From Pseudomonas sp. MYb185 (GTDB lineage: Bacteria; Pseudomonadota; Gammaproteobacteria; Pseudomonadales; Pseudomonadaceae): a DNA stretch of 64,000 bases. Position numbers and translations under genes: made by a program. This document shows positions 8,559 to 16,614 of the stretch, in pieces. The notes beneath the pieces are model-generated. The model saw only the letters and a list, made by a program, of their open reading frames with translations. It had not been told where the DNA came from and ran no database searches. The stretch spans positions 62,001 through 126,000 of the forward strand of contig NZ_PCQD01000008.1 in NCBI RefSeq assembly GCF_002979975.1, in the 5' to 3' direction. Positions within the stretch are counted from its first letter, which is position 1. Each line of letters opens with the position of its first letter.

Positions 8559-9713
8559 ATGCACGCAATCCCTTTCTATCAGGCCCGAGTGACCTTGCTC
8601 GGTGTCCTGTTACTGATCGCCCTCGCCGGCTGCGATGCCCAGGGCCAGGCCCAGGATAATGCCATGCCTCCGCCGCCTGAAGTCGAGGTAGCCGAGGTCA
8701 AAGCCGAACAGGTTACCCTATGGGGCGCGTTCAGTGGGCGGGTCGAGGCGCCGCAGACCGTGGAACTGCGACCGCGGGTCAGCGGCTATATCGATCAGGT
8801 CAACTTTGAAGAAGGCGAGCTGGTCAGTGAAGGCGACGTGCTGTTCGTCATAGACCCACGCCCTTACAAGGCCCGTGAGCAATTGGCTCAGGCAGAACTG
8901 GCACGCATGCGCAGTCAGTTGGCGCTGGCTGGCAGCGAGGCGGCTCGTTCCGAACAGCTATGGGAGCGCCGGGCGATCTCTCGCGAGGAATTCGAACAAC
9001 GCAACGCGGCGAAGACCATGGCACAGGCAGCAGTGAATGCAGCGGCTGCGACAGTGCAGAGCGCCCAGCTGGATCTGGAATACACCCAGGTCAAGGCACC
9101 GGTCAGCGGGCGCATCGGCCGCGCCGGGGTGACCCGCGGCAATCTGGCCACCGCCGACGCCACCTTGCTGGCGACCCTGGTATCGGTCGATCCGCTGTAT
9201 GTGTATTTCGAAAGTGATCAGCAAACCGTGCAGGACAATCCCCACGGTCAGGCTGTGCCGGTGCGCATTGGGCTGTCAGGCCGGCAGGATTTCCCGTACC
9301 AGGGCCAACTGGACTTCGTCGACAACCAATACAACGCGCGCACCGGCACCCTGCAATACCGCGCACAGGTGGCCAATCCCGATGGCAAGTTGCGCCCTGG
9401 CCAGTTTGCCCGGGTAGAAATGCCGGTGGCCGCGGCCAGTGCCGCGTTGCTGGTCGATCAGAAAGCCGTGCTGACCGATCAGGATCGCCGTTACCTGTAT
9501 GTACTGGGTGATGACAACAAGGTCGAGCGACGCATTGTTGAAACCGGCCGCCGGGTGGATGGATTACTGGTGATCACCGCTGGTCTGGCCGCAGGCGAAC
9601 GTGTCGTGGTCAACGGCCTGCAGAAAATCGGCTTCCCCGGTATTGAAGTGGTGCCACAGCAGGTAGCGATGCGTCGTACCCCGGCACCGATAGTGGTGGC
9701 GACAGCGCCGTGA
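8559..9713 (+). CDS. RND efflux periplasmic adaptor (MexE-type lipoprotein)
   Basis: The 384-residue membrane-fusion protein bridges the inner-membrane pump and the outer-membrane channel of a tripartite efflux system. It has a lipoprotein signal peptide with lipobox LAGC (Cys25), a lipoyl half-motif (VSGYIDQVNFEEGELVSEGDVLFVIDP), an alpha-hairpin at about residues 105-170, the second lipoyl half (VKAPVSGRIGRAGVTRGNL) and beta-barrel segments (NARTGTLQYRAQVANPDGKLRPGQFARVEM). It is the first gene of an operon with the RND pump and OMF. The proline-rich stretch after the lipobox and the MexE-like beta-barrel motifs point to the MexEF-OprN branch; the substrate cannot be read from sequence. Confidence 0.95.
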   Translation: MHAIPFYQARVTLLGVLLLIALAGCDAQGQAQDNAMPPPPEVEVAEVKAEQVTLWGAFSGRVEAPQTVELRPRVSGYIDQVNFEEGELVSEGDVLFVIDPRPYKAREQLAQAELARMRSQLALAGSEAARSEQLWERRAISREEFEQRNAAKTMAQAAVNAAAATVQSAQLDLEYTQVKAPVSGRIGRAGVTRGNLATADATLLATLVSVDPLYVYFESDQQTVQDNPHGQAVPVRIGLSGRQDFPYQGQLDFVDNQYNARTGTLQYRAQVANPDGKLRPGQFARVEMPVAAASAALLVDQKAVLTDQDRRYLYVLGDDNKVERRIVETGRRVDGLLVITAGLAAGERVVVNGLQKIGFPGIEVVPQQVAMRRTPAPIVVATAP

Positions 9714-9795
9714 CGCTCTAGCGCTCCCTTTAGCTTTCTTCTTACTCTGACTGATACGGGCGCGTCTCCCAGACGCGTTCCGGGAGGCTGTTGCC

Positions 9796-12700
9796 GTGAA
9801 TTTCTCGCGTTTCTTTGTAGACAGACCGATCTTCGCTTCGGTGTTGTCGATCATCATCTTCGTGGTTGGGCTGATCAGCATTCCACTGCTGCCGGTCAGC
9901 GAGTACCCGGAGGTGGTGCCGCCCAGCGTGCTGGTCAGCGCCAGCTATCCCGGCGCCAACCCCAAGACCATCTCCGAGACCGTAGCCACGCCATTGGAGG
10001 AAGCCATCAACGGCGTCGAGAACATGATCTACATGAAATCGGTAGCCGGGAGTGACGGCAGCCTGGCGCTGACCGTGACCTTCGCACTGGGCACCGACCC
10101 GGATCAGGCCCAGGTGCAGGTGCAGAACCGGGTATCCCAGGCACTGCCGCGGCTGCCCGAGGATGTACGTCAGCTCGGTGTGACCACCCAGAAGCAGTCG
10201 CCCAACCTGATGATGGCGGTGCACCTGACCTCCCCGGATGACAGCCTGGACGCCACCTACATACGCAACTATGCGGTCCTGCATATCCGTGACGAGCTGG
10301 CGCGCATCCCCGGTGTGGGCCAGGCCGGCCTGTTTGGCTCCGGTGACTACGCCATGCGCCTGTGGATCGACCCGCAGCGCGCCGCTGCCTTGGGCGTCAC
10401 TGCCGGTGACATCAGTACGGCTGTGCGCGAGCAGAACATCCAGGTCTCCGCCGGCCAGATCGGCGCACCGCCCATGCCGAATGGCTCCGACCTGCTGATT
10501 TCGATCAACGCCAAGGGCCGCCTGGAGTCGGTCGAAGAGTTCGAAAACATCGTGCTGAAAACCGGTGAGCAGGGTGAAGTGACTCTGCTCAAAGATGTAG
10601 CCCGGGTCGAGCTGGCGGCCTCGCAGGATGCATTGCGGGCGCTGCTCAATAACCGCCAAGCGGTTGCACTCCCCATATTCCAGGCCCCCGGCTCCAACTC
10701 TCTGGAAGTCTCGGCAGCGATACGGGAAAAAATGGCCGAACTGGAAGCCGACTTTCCCCAGGGCCTTGGCTGGGAGATTGCCTACGACCCGACCGTGTTC
10801 GTCAGTACCTCCATCAAAGCCGTGATCATTACCCTGCTGGAAGCCGTCGCCCTGGTGGTGCTGGTGGTCATCCTGTTCCTGCAGACCTGGCGCGCCTCCT
10901 TGATCCCCCTACTCGCGGTGCCGGTGTCCATCGTCGGTACCTTTTCGGTTCTGCTGCTGATGGGCTTTTCCATCAACACCCTGACCCTGTTCGCCATGGT
11001 ACTGGCGATCGGTATCGTGGTGGACGACGCCATCGTGGTGGTGGAAAACGTCGAACGTAACATCGAAGACGGTCTGGCACCTCTGGCGGCTGCGCATCAG
11101 GCGATGCGCGAAGTCAGCGGGCCGATCGTGGCAATCAGTCTGGTGCTCTGCGCGGTCTTCGTGCCCATGGCCTTTCTCGACGGCATCACCGGCCAGTTCT
11201 ACCGCCAGTTTGCGATGACCATCGCTATCGCCACGGTGATCTCAGCGATCAACTCGTTGACCTTGTCGCCGGCTCTGGCGGCAGCGCTGCTGAAACCGCA
11301 CGGAGCAGCGCCGGATCTGCCTGCGCGGATCATCGACCGCCTGTTTGGCTGGATTTTCCGCCCCTTCAACCGCTTCTTTCTGCGCAACGCGCAGCGCTAT
11401 GAATCCCTGGTCGGTCGCAGCCTGAGTCGTCGTGGATGGGTGTTCGGGGTGTATCTGTTGTTGCTGGCTGGCACCGCCCTGATGTTCACCCAGGTGCCCG
11501 GCGGTTTTATCCCCACCCAGGACAAGACCTACCTGATCGGCAGTATTCGTCTGCCGGAAGGCGCCTCACTGGACCGTACCGAAGCTGTTGCACGTCGGGT
11601 CAGTGAGCTGGCATTGGAAACCGAAGGCGTTGCCGACGCGCTGGCCTTTGTCGGCTTCAACGCCCTGCAGGGCACCAACACGCCGAATGTCGGTACGGTG
11701 TTCATGGTGTTCGACGACTTTGCCGACCGTGACCGCACTGCCCAGGAAATATCCGACGAGATCAATGCCAAACTGGCCGACATCAACGAAGGCTTCGCCA
11801 TTACCTTCATGCCGCCGCCGGTGTTCGGATTGGGCGCGGGCTCGGGTTATTCACTCTACGTACAGGACCGGCGCGGCGCTGGTTATGGCGAGCTGCAAAC
11901 AGCCACCAACGAGCTGGCCCTGGCGCTGAGTGAAACACCGGGCATGTTCTACCCGTTCAGCTCCTACCAGGCCAACGTGCCGCAGCTGGATGCCGATGTA
12001 GACCGTATCCAGGCCAAGGCCCAGGGTGTGCGGCTGGATGATCTGTTCGGCAGCCTGCAGCTGTACTTCGGCTCGCAGTACATCAACGACTTCAACCTGT
12101 TCGGCCGCACCTACCGGGTCATGGCCCAGGCGGATGCGTCGTTCCGCGACAACCCCAGCGACATCGACCACCTGTATACCCGCAACGCCAACAACCAGAT
12201 GGTGCCGCTCAACACCATGGTTACGCTACGCGAGAGCTTCGGGCCAGACCCGGTGATCCGCTACAACGGCTACCCGGCGGCAGATCTGATCGGCCAATCC
12301 GACCCTGCCCTGCTGTCTTCGGCGCAGACCCTGGCCGCGGTCATGGGCGTGGCCGACGAGGTACTGCCGGCCGGCATGTCATTGGAATGGACCGACCTGA
12401 GCTTCCAGCAGGTTACCCAGGGCAATGCCGCCATGGTGGTCTTCCCGGTGGCCCTGCTGCTGGTGTTCCTGGTACTCGCCGCGCTGTATGAAAGCTGGGT
12501 AATGCCCCTGGCGGTAATCCTGATCGTGCCCATGTGTCTGCTCGCTGCGCTGTTTGGCGTGTGGCTGGTAGACGGCGATAACAACATCTTCGTCCAGGTC
12601 GGCCTGGTAGTGCTGATGGGCCTGGCGTGCAAGAACGCCATCCTCATCGTCGAGTTCGCCCGTGAACTCGAACTGCAAGGCCGCGATACCATCAGCGCCG

Positions 12701-12984
12701 CGCTGGAAGCCAGCCGCCTGCGGCTGCGCCCGATCATCATGACCTCGGTCGCCTTTATCGCCGGCGTCGTGCCGCTGGTACTGGCCACGGGTGCGGGTGC
12801 CGAAGTGCGTAACGCCATGGGTATCACCGTGTTCACCGGCATGATCGGCGTAACCCTGTTCGGCCTGCTGCTGACACCGGTGTTTTATGTCGCGCTGCGG
12901 ACGCTGGCCAAGCATTTTGAGCACAAGGCAGAAAAGCCTGAAAGCGATGTACAAGCAGAACTTGAAGGAGCGTCACATGAGTAA
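9796..12984 (+). CDS. RND multidrug efflux transporter, HAE-1 family (MexF-type)
   Basis: A 1062-residue proton-driven inner-membrane pump with the full RND plan: TM1 at the N terminus (RPIFASVLSIIIFVVGLISIPLLPVSEYPEVVPP), two large periplasmic loops, and a TM4 proton-relay motif with paired Asp (AIGIVVDDAIVVVENVER). The C-terminal TM block has LVVLMGLACKNAILIVEFA. The GTG start at 9796 follows GGGAGG by 8 bases. It lies 82 bases after the adaptor and overlaps the OMF gene by 8 bases. Family assignment is firm; MexF orthology is likely rather than proven. Confidence 0.96.
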   Translation: MNFSRFFVDRPIFASVLSIIIFVVGLISIPLLPVSEYPEVVPPSVLVSASYPGANPKTISETVATPLEEAINGVENMIYMKSVAGSDGSLALTVTFALGTDPDQAQVQVQNRVSQALPRLPEDVRQLGVTTQKQSPNLMMAVHLTSPDDSLDATYIRNYAVLHIRDELARIPGVGQAGLFGSGDYAMRLWIDPQRAAALGVTAGDISTAVREQNIQVSAGQIGAPPMPNGSDLLISINAKGRLESVEEFENIVLKTGEQGEVTLLKDVARVELAASQDALRALLNNRQAVALPIFQAPGSNSLEVSAAIREKMAELEADFPQGLGWEIAYDPTVFVSTSIKAVIITLLEAVALVVLVVILFLQTWRASLIPLLAVPVSIVGTFSVLLLMGFSINTLTLFAMVLAIGIVVDDAIVVVENVERNIEDGLAPLAAAHQAMREVSGPIVAISLVLCAVFVPMAFLDGITGQFYRQFAMTIAIATVISAINSLTLSPALAAALLKPHGAAPDLPARIIDRLFGWIFRPFNRFFLRNAQRYESLVGRSLSRRGWVFGVYLLLLAGTALMFTQVPGGFIPTQDKTYLIGSIRLPEGASLDRTEAVARRVSELALETEGVADALAFVGFNALQGTNTPNVGTVFMVFDDFADRDRTAQEISDEINAKLADINEGFAITFMPPPVFGLGAGSGYSLYVQDRRGAGYGELQTATNELALALSETPGMFYPFSSYQANVPQLDADVDRIQAKAQGVRLDDLFGSLQLYFGSQYINDFNLFGRTYRVMAQADASFRDNPSDIDHLYTRNANNQMVPLNTMVTLRESFGPDPVIRYNGYPAADLIGQSDPALLSSAQTLAAVMGVADEVLPAGMSLEWTDLSFQQVTQGNAAMVVFPVALLLVFLVLAALYESWVMPLAVILIVPMCLLAALFGVWLVDGDNNIFVQVGLVVLMGLACKNAILIVEFARELELQGRDTISAALEASRLRLRPIIMTSVAFIAGVVPLVLATGAGAEVRNAMGITVFTGMIGVTLFGLLLTPVFYVALRTLAKHFEHKAEKPESDVQAELEGASHE

Positions 12985-14392
12985 GCTGGCAGGTATCTTT
13001 TCGATGGCAGCGCTGCTCAGTGCCTGCGCCGTAGGCCCGGATTATCAGCCTCCTGAGCCAGTACAGCTGGAGCAGTTTGCCCACGATCAGGCAACCACAG
13101 ATGCTGCCGGAGCGGCGCTGGAACGCAACGAACAGCAGTTCTGGCAAGGCTTTGCCGACCCCCTGTTGGCCGACCTGATCAAGCAAACCATGGCCGACAA
13201 CCAGAGCCTGCAGGCTGCCCTGGCCCGCTATCAGGAAGCTGAAGCCCTGCTGCGCGGCTCGCGCCGGGATCAGTTACCCAGCGTCACCGCCGGTGCCAAT
13301 GTTGCCGGCCAACGCCTGGCAGAAGTGGAGCGCACTCAGCCGGGTCAGGAGCGAGTGGAGTTATACCAGGCCGGTGTCGCGCTCAGTTGGGAACTGGACC
13401 TGTTCGGGCGGCTGCGCCGCGCCACCGAGGCCAGCGAAGCACAGTTGCAGGCCGCCGGTGCAGACCAGCAGACACTGCAGGTTGCGCTCGCCGGCCTGAT
13501 GGCCAGCAGCTACTTCCAGCTCCGCGGCCTGCAACAGCAACTGCGGGTAGCCGAGGAGAACGTCAGCCTGCAGCAGGCCTCGCTGGATATCGTCAGCGCA
13601 CGACTGGAAGCCGGCCGCGGCACCCTGTTCGATCAGGTGCGGGCCCGCGCCCAGCTGGATGCCACCCGGGCAGAGATACCCCAGCTCAAAGCCGACATAG
13701 GCGCCGCCATGCACCGCATCGGCGTACTGACCGGCCAGACACCCACCGCACTGGTTTCCCTGCTTGAAGTCCCTGCGGACCTACCGGACAGTCGGCCGTC
13801 CATTGCGGCAGGCAGCCCCGGTGATGTACTGCGCCGCCGCCCGGATATCCAGGCCGCTGAACGGCGACTGGCCGCAGCCAACGCCCGCATCGGCATCGCT
13901 ACCGCCGACCTGTTCCCCCGCTTCACCCTAGGTGCCCTGCTCGGCTCCCTGGCCGGCACCGGGTCAGACCTCTTGACCGGCGGCGCCCAAACCGGGCGCG
14001 TCGCCTTGGGTATCGACTGGTCCTTTCTTGATCGGGCCATGGTTCAGGCACGCATAGACGCCGCCGACGCCCGCTACGCAGAACTGCTCGCCGACTACCG
14101 GCAGACAGTGCTGCTGGCACTGGAAGAAACAGAAACCTGGCTGCTGCGCTACCAGCAATCCCACGAACGCACAGCGTTGCTGCAAAGCGCCACCGACGCC
14201 GCCACCCAGGCCGTGGAGCAGGCGCGCGACCGTTATGATCAGGGCTTTATCGGCTACTTCGAGCTGTTGGCAGCGGAGCAGGAATTGACCGCCATGCGGG
14301 ATAACCTGGTGCAGAGCCAGACAGCCATGGTGCTGGCGATGGTGAATGTGTATCGGGCATTGGCTGGGGCACCGGTGCCGTCAAGCGTATGA
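12977..14392 (+). CDS. Outer-membrane efflux channel lipoprotein, NodT/OprN-type
   Basis: The 471-residue TolC-like channel of the RND system. It has a lipoprotein signal (LLSAC, Cys17), the conserved VGPDYQPPE after it, and two OEP repeats (LSWELDLFGRLRRATEAS; then VLRRRPDIQAAERRLAAANARIGIATADLFPRFTL). ATG 12977, preceded by GAAGGAG, was chosen because the lipoprotein signal begins there; it overlaps the pump stop by 8 bases, so the two are translationally coupled. This is the last gene of the operon. Confidence 0.95.
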   Translation: MSKLAGIFSMAALLSACAVGPDYQPPEPVQLEQFAHDQATTDAAGAALERNEQQFWQGFADPLLADLIKQTMADNQSLQAALARYQEAEALLRGSRRDQLPSVTAGANVAGQRLAEVERTQPGQERVELYQAGVALSWELDLFGRLRRATEASEAQLQAAGADQQTLQVALAGLMASSYFQLRGLQQQLRVAEENVSLQQASLDIVSARLEAGRGTLFDQVRARAQLDATRAEIPQLKADIGAAMHRIGVLTGQTPTALVSLLEVPADLPDSRPSIAAGSPGDVLRRRPDIQAAERRLAAANARIGIATADLFPRFTLGALLGSLAGTGSDLLTGGAQTGRVALGIDWSFLDRAMVQARIDAADARYAELLADYRQTVLLALEETETWLLRYQQSHERTALLQSATDAATQAVEQARDRYDQGFIGYFELLAAEQELTAMRDNLVQSQTAMVLAMVNVYRALAGAPVPSSV

Positions 14393-14523
14393 TCTGTGGA
14401 ACTCCAGACTACCCGGGCGCACCTCAAGCTTCCGATGCTTCATCTGCACTTCCGATCCATGCGCCAGAGCCGCCTTCCACCTTGGCACCTTCTTCGTAGC
14501 GACTTGCATTGGGCAGGGAGTTA

Positions 14524-14545
14524 CATTTTTATGCGCGTAAAAATG
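14524..14545. promoter_or_regulatory. Palindrome copy 1 (CATTTTTA-N6-TAAAAATG)
   Basis: A 22-base palindrome with 10 of 11 pairs matched (mismatch 14532/14537) and the core TGCGCG. It is identical to the second copy 32 bases further on. Paired sites at this spacing, about three helical turns, suggest cooperative binding by a dimeric regulator. Confidence 0.55.
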
Positions 14546-14555
14546 GATAAATTCA

Positions 14556-14577
14556 CATTTTTATGCGCGTAAAAATG
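14556..14577. promoter_or_regulatory. Palindrome copy 2 (CATTTTTA-N6-TAAAAATG)
   Basis: Identical to copy 1 over 22 bases, and extendable by one further matched pair on each side (14555-14578). No gene start lies within 150 bases on either strand, so its regulated gene may have been lost. Confidence 0.55.
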
Positions 14578-14719
14578 TACGGTACAGGTTGTTTACCCTC
14601 CGAGGTGCCGCTGTACTTTGTGCAATATGTCGTCGGTGAACATTTGAAGTGATATCGCACAAACGCACGGCTTTGCTGCAAAGCGCCAGCTCTCTCCAAT
14701 TACAAACGCCTGCCCAGGC

Positions 14720-14950
14720 TTAGTAAGCCTTACCGTGAAAGGTTGAAACATACAGTTTCTCTACCTTGTCCCGGGCCCATTGGGTCTTACGCAAAAACTT
14801 CAGGGATGATTTGATTGACTGATCATTCTTGAAGCAGTTGATATCGACCCGCAGAGCCAGGCCGTCCCAACCGTAGTGGCCTTGCAACCGGGTAACAACC
14901 TGCTCCAGCGTGACGCCATGCAAGGGATCGTTCGATCTTTGTTCAGTCAT
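14720..14950 (-). CDS. VF530 family (DUF2132) DNA-binding protein, copy 2
   Basis: A 76-residue paralogue of the 6882-7103 protein, with [20 protein letters not shown] and [20 protein letters not shown] conserved. Its ATG lies 7 bases after the stop of the restored CBS reading frame, so the two genes were probably an operon. Two copies 8 kb apart on the same strand suggest an old local duplication. Confidence 0.93.
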   Translation of the reverse strand: MTEQRSNDPLHGVTLEQVVTRLQGHYGWDGLALRVDINCFKNDQSIKSSLKFLRKTQWARDKVEKLYVSTFHGKAY

Positions 14951-14957
14951 CTGTTCC

Positions 14958-15309
14958 TCACTCCGAGGCGGCTGCAGCGTTGCCTGCTCGGACTATTTCA
15001 ATCAGTGCATTCAGTGCATCAGTAGCCGTAAAGATCTCCAGCAGTGTGACCGTCCCCATCCTTGATGATCACACTGCCAACCCTTCTCTCCGACATGAGA
15101 TACGCCACCTCATCCGGCGGCGTGTCTGCAGTCACGCACAGCGGATCAGCCGCCATGATATCGGAAGCCCGCACCTGAAACTTCTCCGCAGCACCAAAAC
15201 CCGAGAAAAGCCGCACCGTCCGCGGTGCGTCAAGCCGACTCTCGCGGTGCAATCTTTTGTGCAGTCCGGCATTAGCGAAGCGGCAAACTCTGAGCTTTAA
15301 TTGACACAA
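14958..15309 (-). pseudogene. CBS-domain protein, frameshifted
   Basis: The frame encodes one CBS unit (VRASDIMAADPLCVTADTPP, VAYLMSERRVGSVIIKDG) and then stops at 15019 after GHTAGDLYGY. Shifting by one base near 15030-15040 restores the expected ending ([18 protein letters not shown]) and carries the frame to a TGA at 14958-14960, 7 bases before the VF530 ATG. So a single inserted base, or a sequencing error, splits a CBS protein. CBS modules normally bind adenosyl ligands. The N-terminal 40 residues are unlike a second CBS unit. The call of a frameshift is strong; whether it is real or an error is open. Confidence 0.75.
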
Positions 15310-15351
15310 TGAACCGACATTCGCCGTGGTTCATTTTTCCAGGAGAACAAT

Positions 15352-15681
15352 ATGGCAGGTAAATTTGAGGTCTATCAGGACAAGGCTGGTGAATACCGCT
15401 TCCGACTCAAGGCATCCAATGGGCAGAACATCCTTGCCAGTGAAGGGTACAAAACCAAAGCCAGTTGCATGAACGGTGTCGAATCAGTCAAGGCCAACGC
15501 CCCGGAAGACGACCGCTACGAGCGCAAGGAGTCCAGCTCTGGCAAGTTCATGTTCAATCTCAAGGCAGCAAACCACCAGATCATCGGCTCCAGCCAGCTA
15601 TATGAATCAACAGCGTCCCGTGAAAACGGTATCGAGTCCGTCAAGAAGAACGCCCCCGAGGCCACAGTAACAGAGGTCTGA
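15352..15681 (+). CDS. YegP family protein (two DUF1508 repeats)
   Basis: The 109-residue protein has two copies of the DUF1508 unit: residues about 4-50 (KFEVYQDKAGEYRFRLKASN, then GYKTKASCMNGVESVKANAP) and 56-104 (YERKESSSGKFMFNLKAAN, then LYESTASRENGIESVKKNAP). This matches YegP for length and arrangement. It is a small cytoplasmic protein of unknown function. The start has GGAGAA 7 bases upstream. Confidence 0.95.
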   Translation: MAGKFEVYQDKAGEYRFRLKASNGQNILASEGYKTKASCMNGVESVKANAPEDDRYERKESSSGKFMFNLKAANHQIIGSSQLYESTASRENGIESVKKNAPEATVTEV

Positions 15682-15687
15682 TGAGTT

Positions 15688-15715
15688 CCCCCTCTCCCGG
15701 CCCTGGGAGAAGGGG
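15688..15715. terminator. Hairpin after yegP
   Basis: CCCCCTCTCCC (15688-15698) pairs with GGGAGAAGGGG (15705-15715) at 10 of 11 positions, 7 bases after the yegP stop. It is a plausible transcription terminator, although the T-run that follows is poor; it may instead be a dispersed REP-like hairpin. Confidence 0.5.
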
Positions 15716-15797
15716 AGTTCCTCTGTTGTTGCAAAGCGTCATACCTGGCTTTTCTGCCGGCACTCGCTCGTGCTCAGTTCAAGCCGCTCGCGTCGAG

Positions 15798-16166
15798 TCA
15801 CTCGACCTGTGCATCACTGTATATCTCCACCCGCAATCCATGCTCCCGGGACTCAGCATAAGCACAAAGGTCCGCCATCAACTGAATCCAGTCTGCCAGA
15901 TCAGCTTTATCCACCTCCGCCGCGCCATCAATTGAAAAACGCCAGAGCGCAGGTGCTGTTAGCTGATCCACCTCATCAAGCAACAGGTCATAGGCCGCAT
16001 CCCAGTTTCCACCGAAATAATCCGGAAAACGGAAGGACTCGCTGAGCGCCCGCAGCAGGGTCGACTTGTTCAGCTTGTTACCTGCATCCAGCGCGATGGC
16101 CGGTTGATCAAGCTGGCCCCTGGGCCACCAGGTGATTGCCGCTGGCTGGCTGGCTGCTGTGCTCAT
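15798..16166 (-). CDS. Barstar-family ribonuclease inhibitor
   Basis: The 122-residue protein matches barstar: a strand then helix beginning NKSTLLRALSESFRFPDYFGGNWDAAYDLLLD, which corresponds to the barnase-binding helix 2 region, and a C-terminal strand (LRVEIYS). It would bind and inhibit the adjacent secreted ribonuclease inside the producing cell. ATG 16166 follows the ribonuclease stop after one base (TGAGATG), giving tight coupling. Confidence 0.9.
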   Translation of the reverse strand: MSTAASQPAAITWWPRGQLDQPAIALDAGNKLNKSTLLRALSESFRFPDYFGGNWDAAYDLLLDEVDQLTAPALWRFSIDGAAEVDKADLADWIQLMADLCAYAESREHGLRVEIYSDAQVE

Positions 16167-16167
16167 C

Positions 16168-16572
16168 TCAGTGCCCCTTGATGCGGGTGAAGGAACGGTA
16201 ATGATCCTCCGTGTAATAGAACTCCACAGGCGGATTGCCACCCGTCACCACTCGCCGCGGGCCACGGTGTGATAAGCCCGGCGTGTCCACCGTGTATTCC
16301 CGGTAGTACCCCCTCGGCTTGATCGGCAACAGCCGTTCCCGATTTTCAAAGGTGATGCCATCACGCTGGTAGGGAAACGGCCCATTCCGACTAATCCGCT
16401 CCAGCGTGTTGTGCAGCTGCTGGTCCTGCGCCGACAGCTGCGAGTGGTTGGCAGAGCCGGACTGAGTAAGGCCGGCGCCATCAAGCAAGCCATCGAGATG
16501 CCCACCCTGCTGAAGCTGGAACAGGCCAAAAGCGAAGGCCAGAACAAGTAGAATTTTCTTCACGGTATGCAC
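16168..16572 (-). CDS. Secreted guanyl-specific ribonuclease (RNase Sa/barnase family)
   Basis: The 134-residue protein has an N-terminal signal peptide (residues 1-22) and a C-terminal microbial RNase domain very like RNase Sa: YREYTVDTPGLSHRGPRRVV, then YYTEDHYRSFTRI. The expected catalytic residues are present: Glu92, Arg106/107 and His124. It would cleave RNA after G by transesterification, outside the cytoplasm. The barstar gene directly follows. Known members are extracellular RNases or toxin domains; here the enzyme is stand-alone with its immunity protein. Confidence 0.92.
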   Translation of the reverse strand: MHTVKKILLVLAFAFGLFQLQQGGHLDGLLDGAGLTQSGSANHSQLSAQDQQLHNTLERISRNGPFPYQRDGITFENRERLLPIKPRGYYREYTVDTPGLSHRGPRRVVTGGNPPVEFYYTEDHYRSFTRIKGH

Positions 16573-16614
16573 TCAGGTCCTTAGCAGCGCAATGGATGAG
16601 AGAGCTCCCCATCC

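Larger units (their letters stand above)
14393..14719. other. Intergenic region with twin palindromes
   Basis: 327 bases between convergent genes. It contains no credible ORF. The only structure I see is the pair of near-identical palindromes at 14524-14577; the rest looks like decayed or non-coding sequence. Confidence 0.5.
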
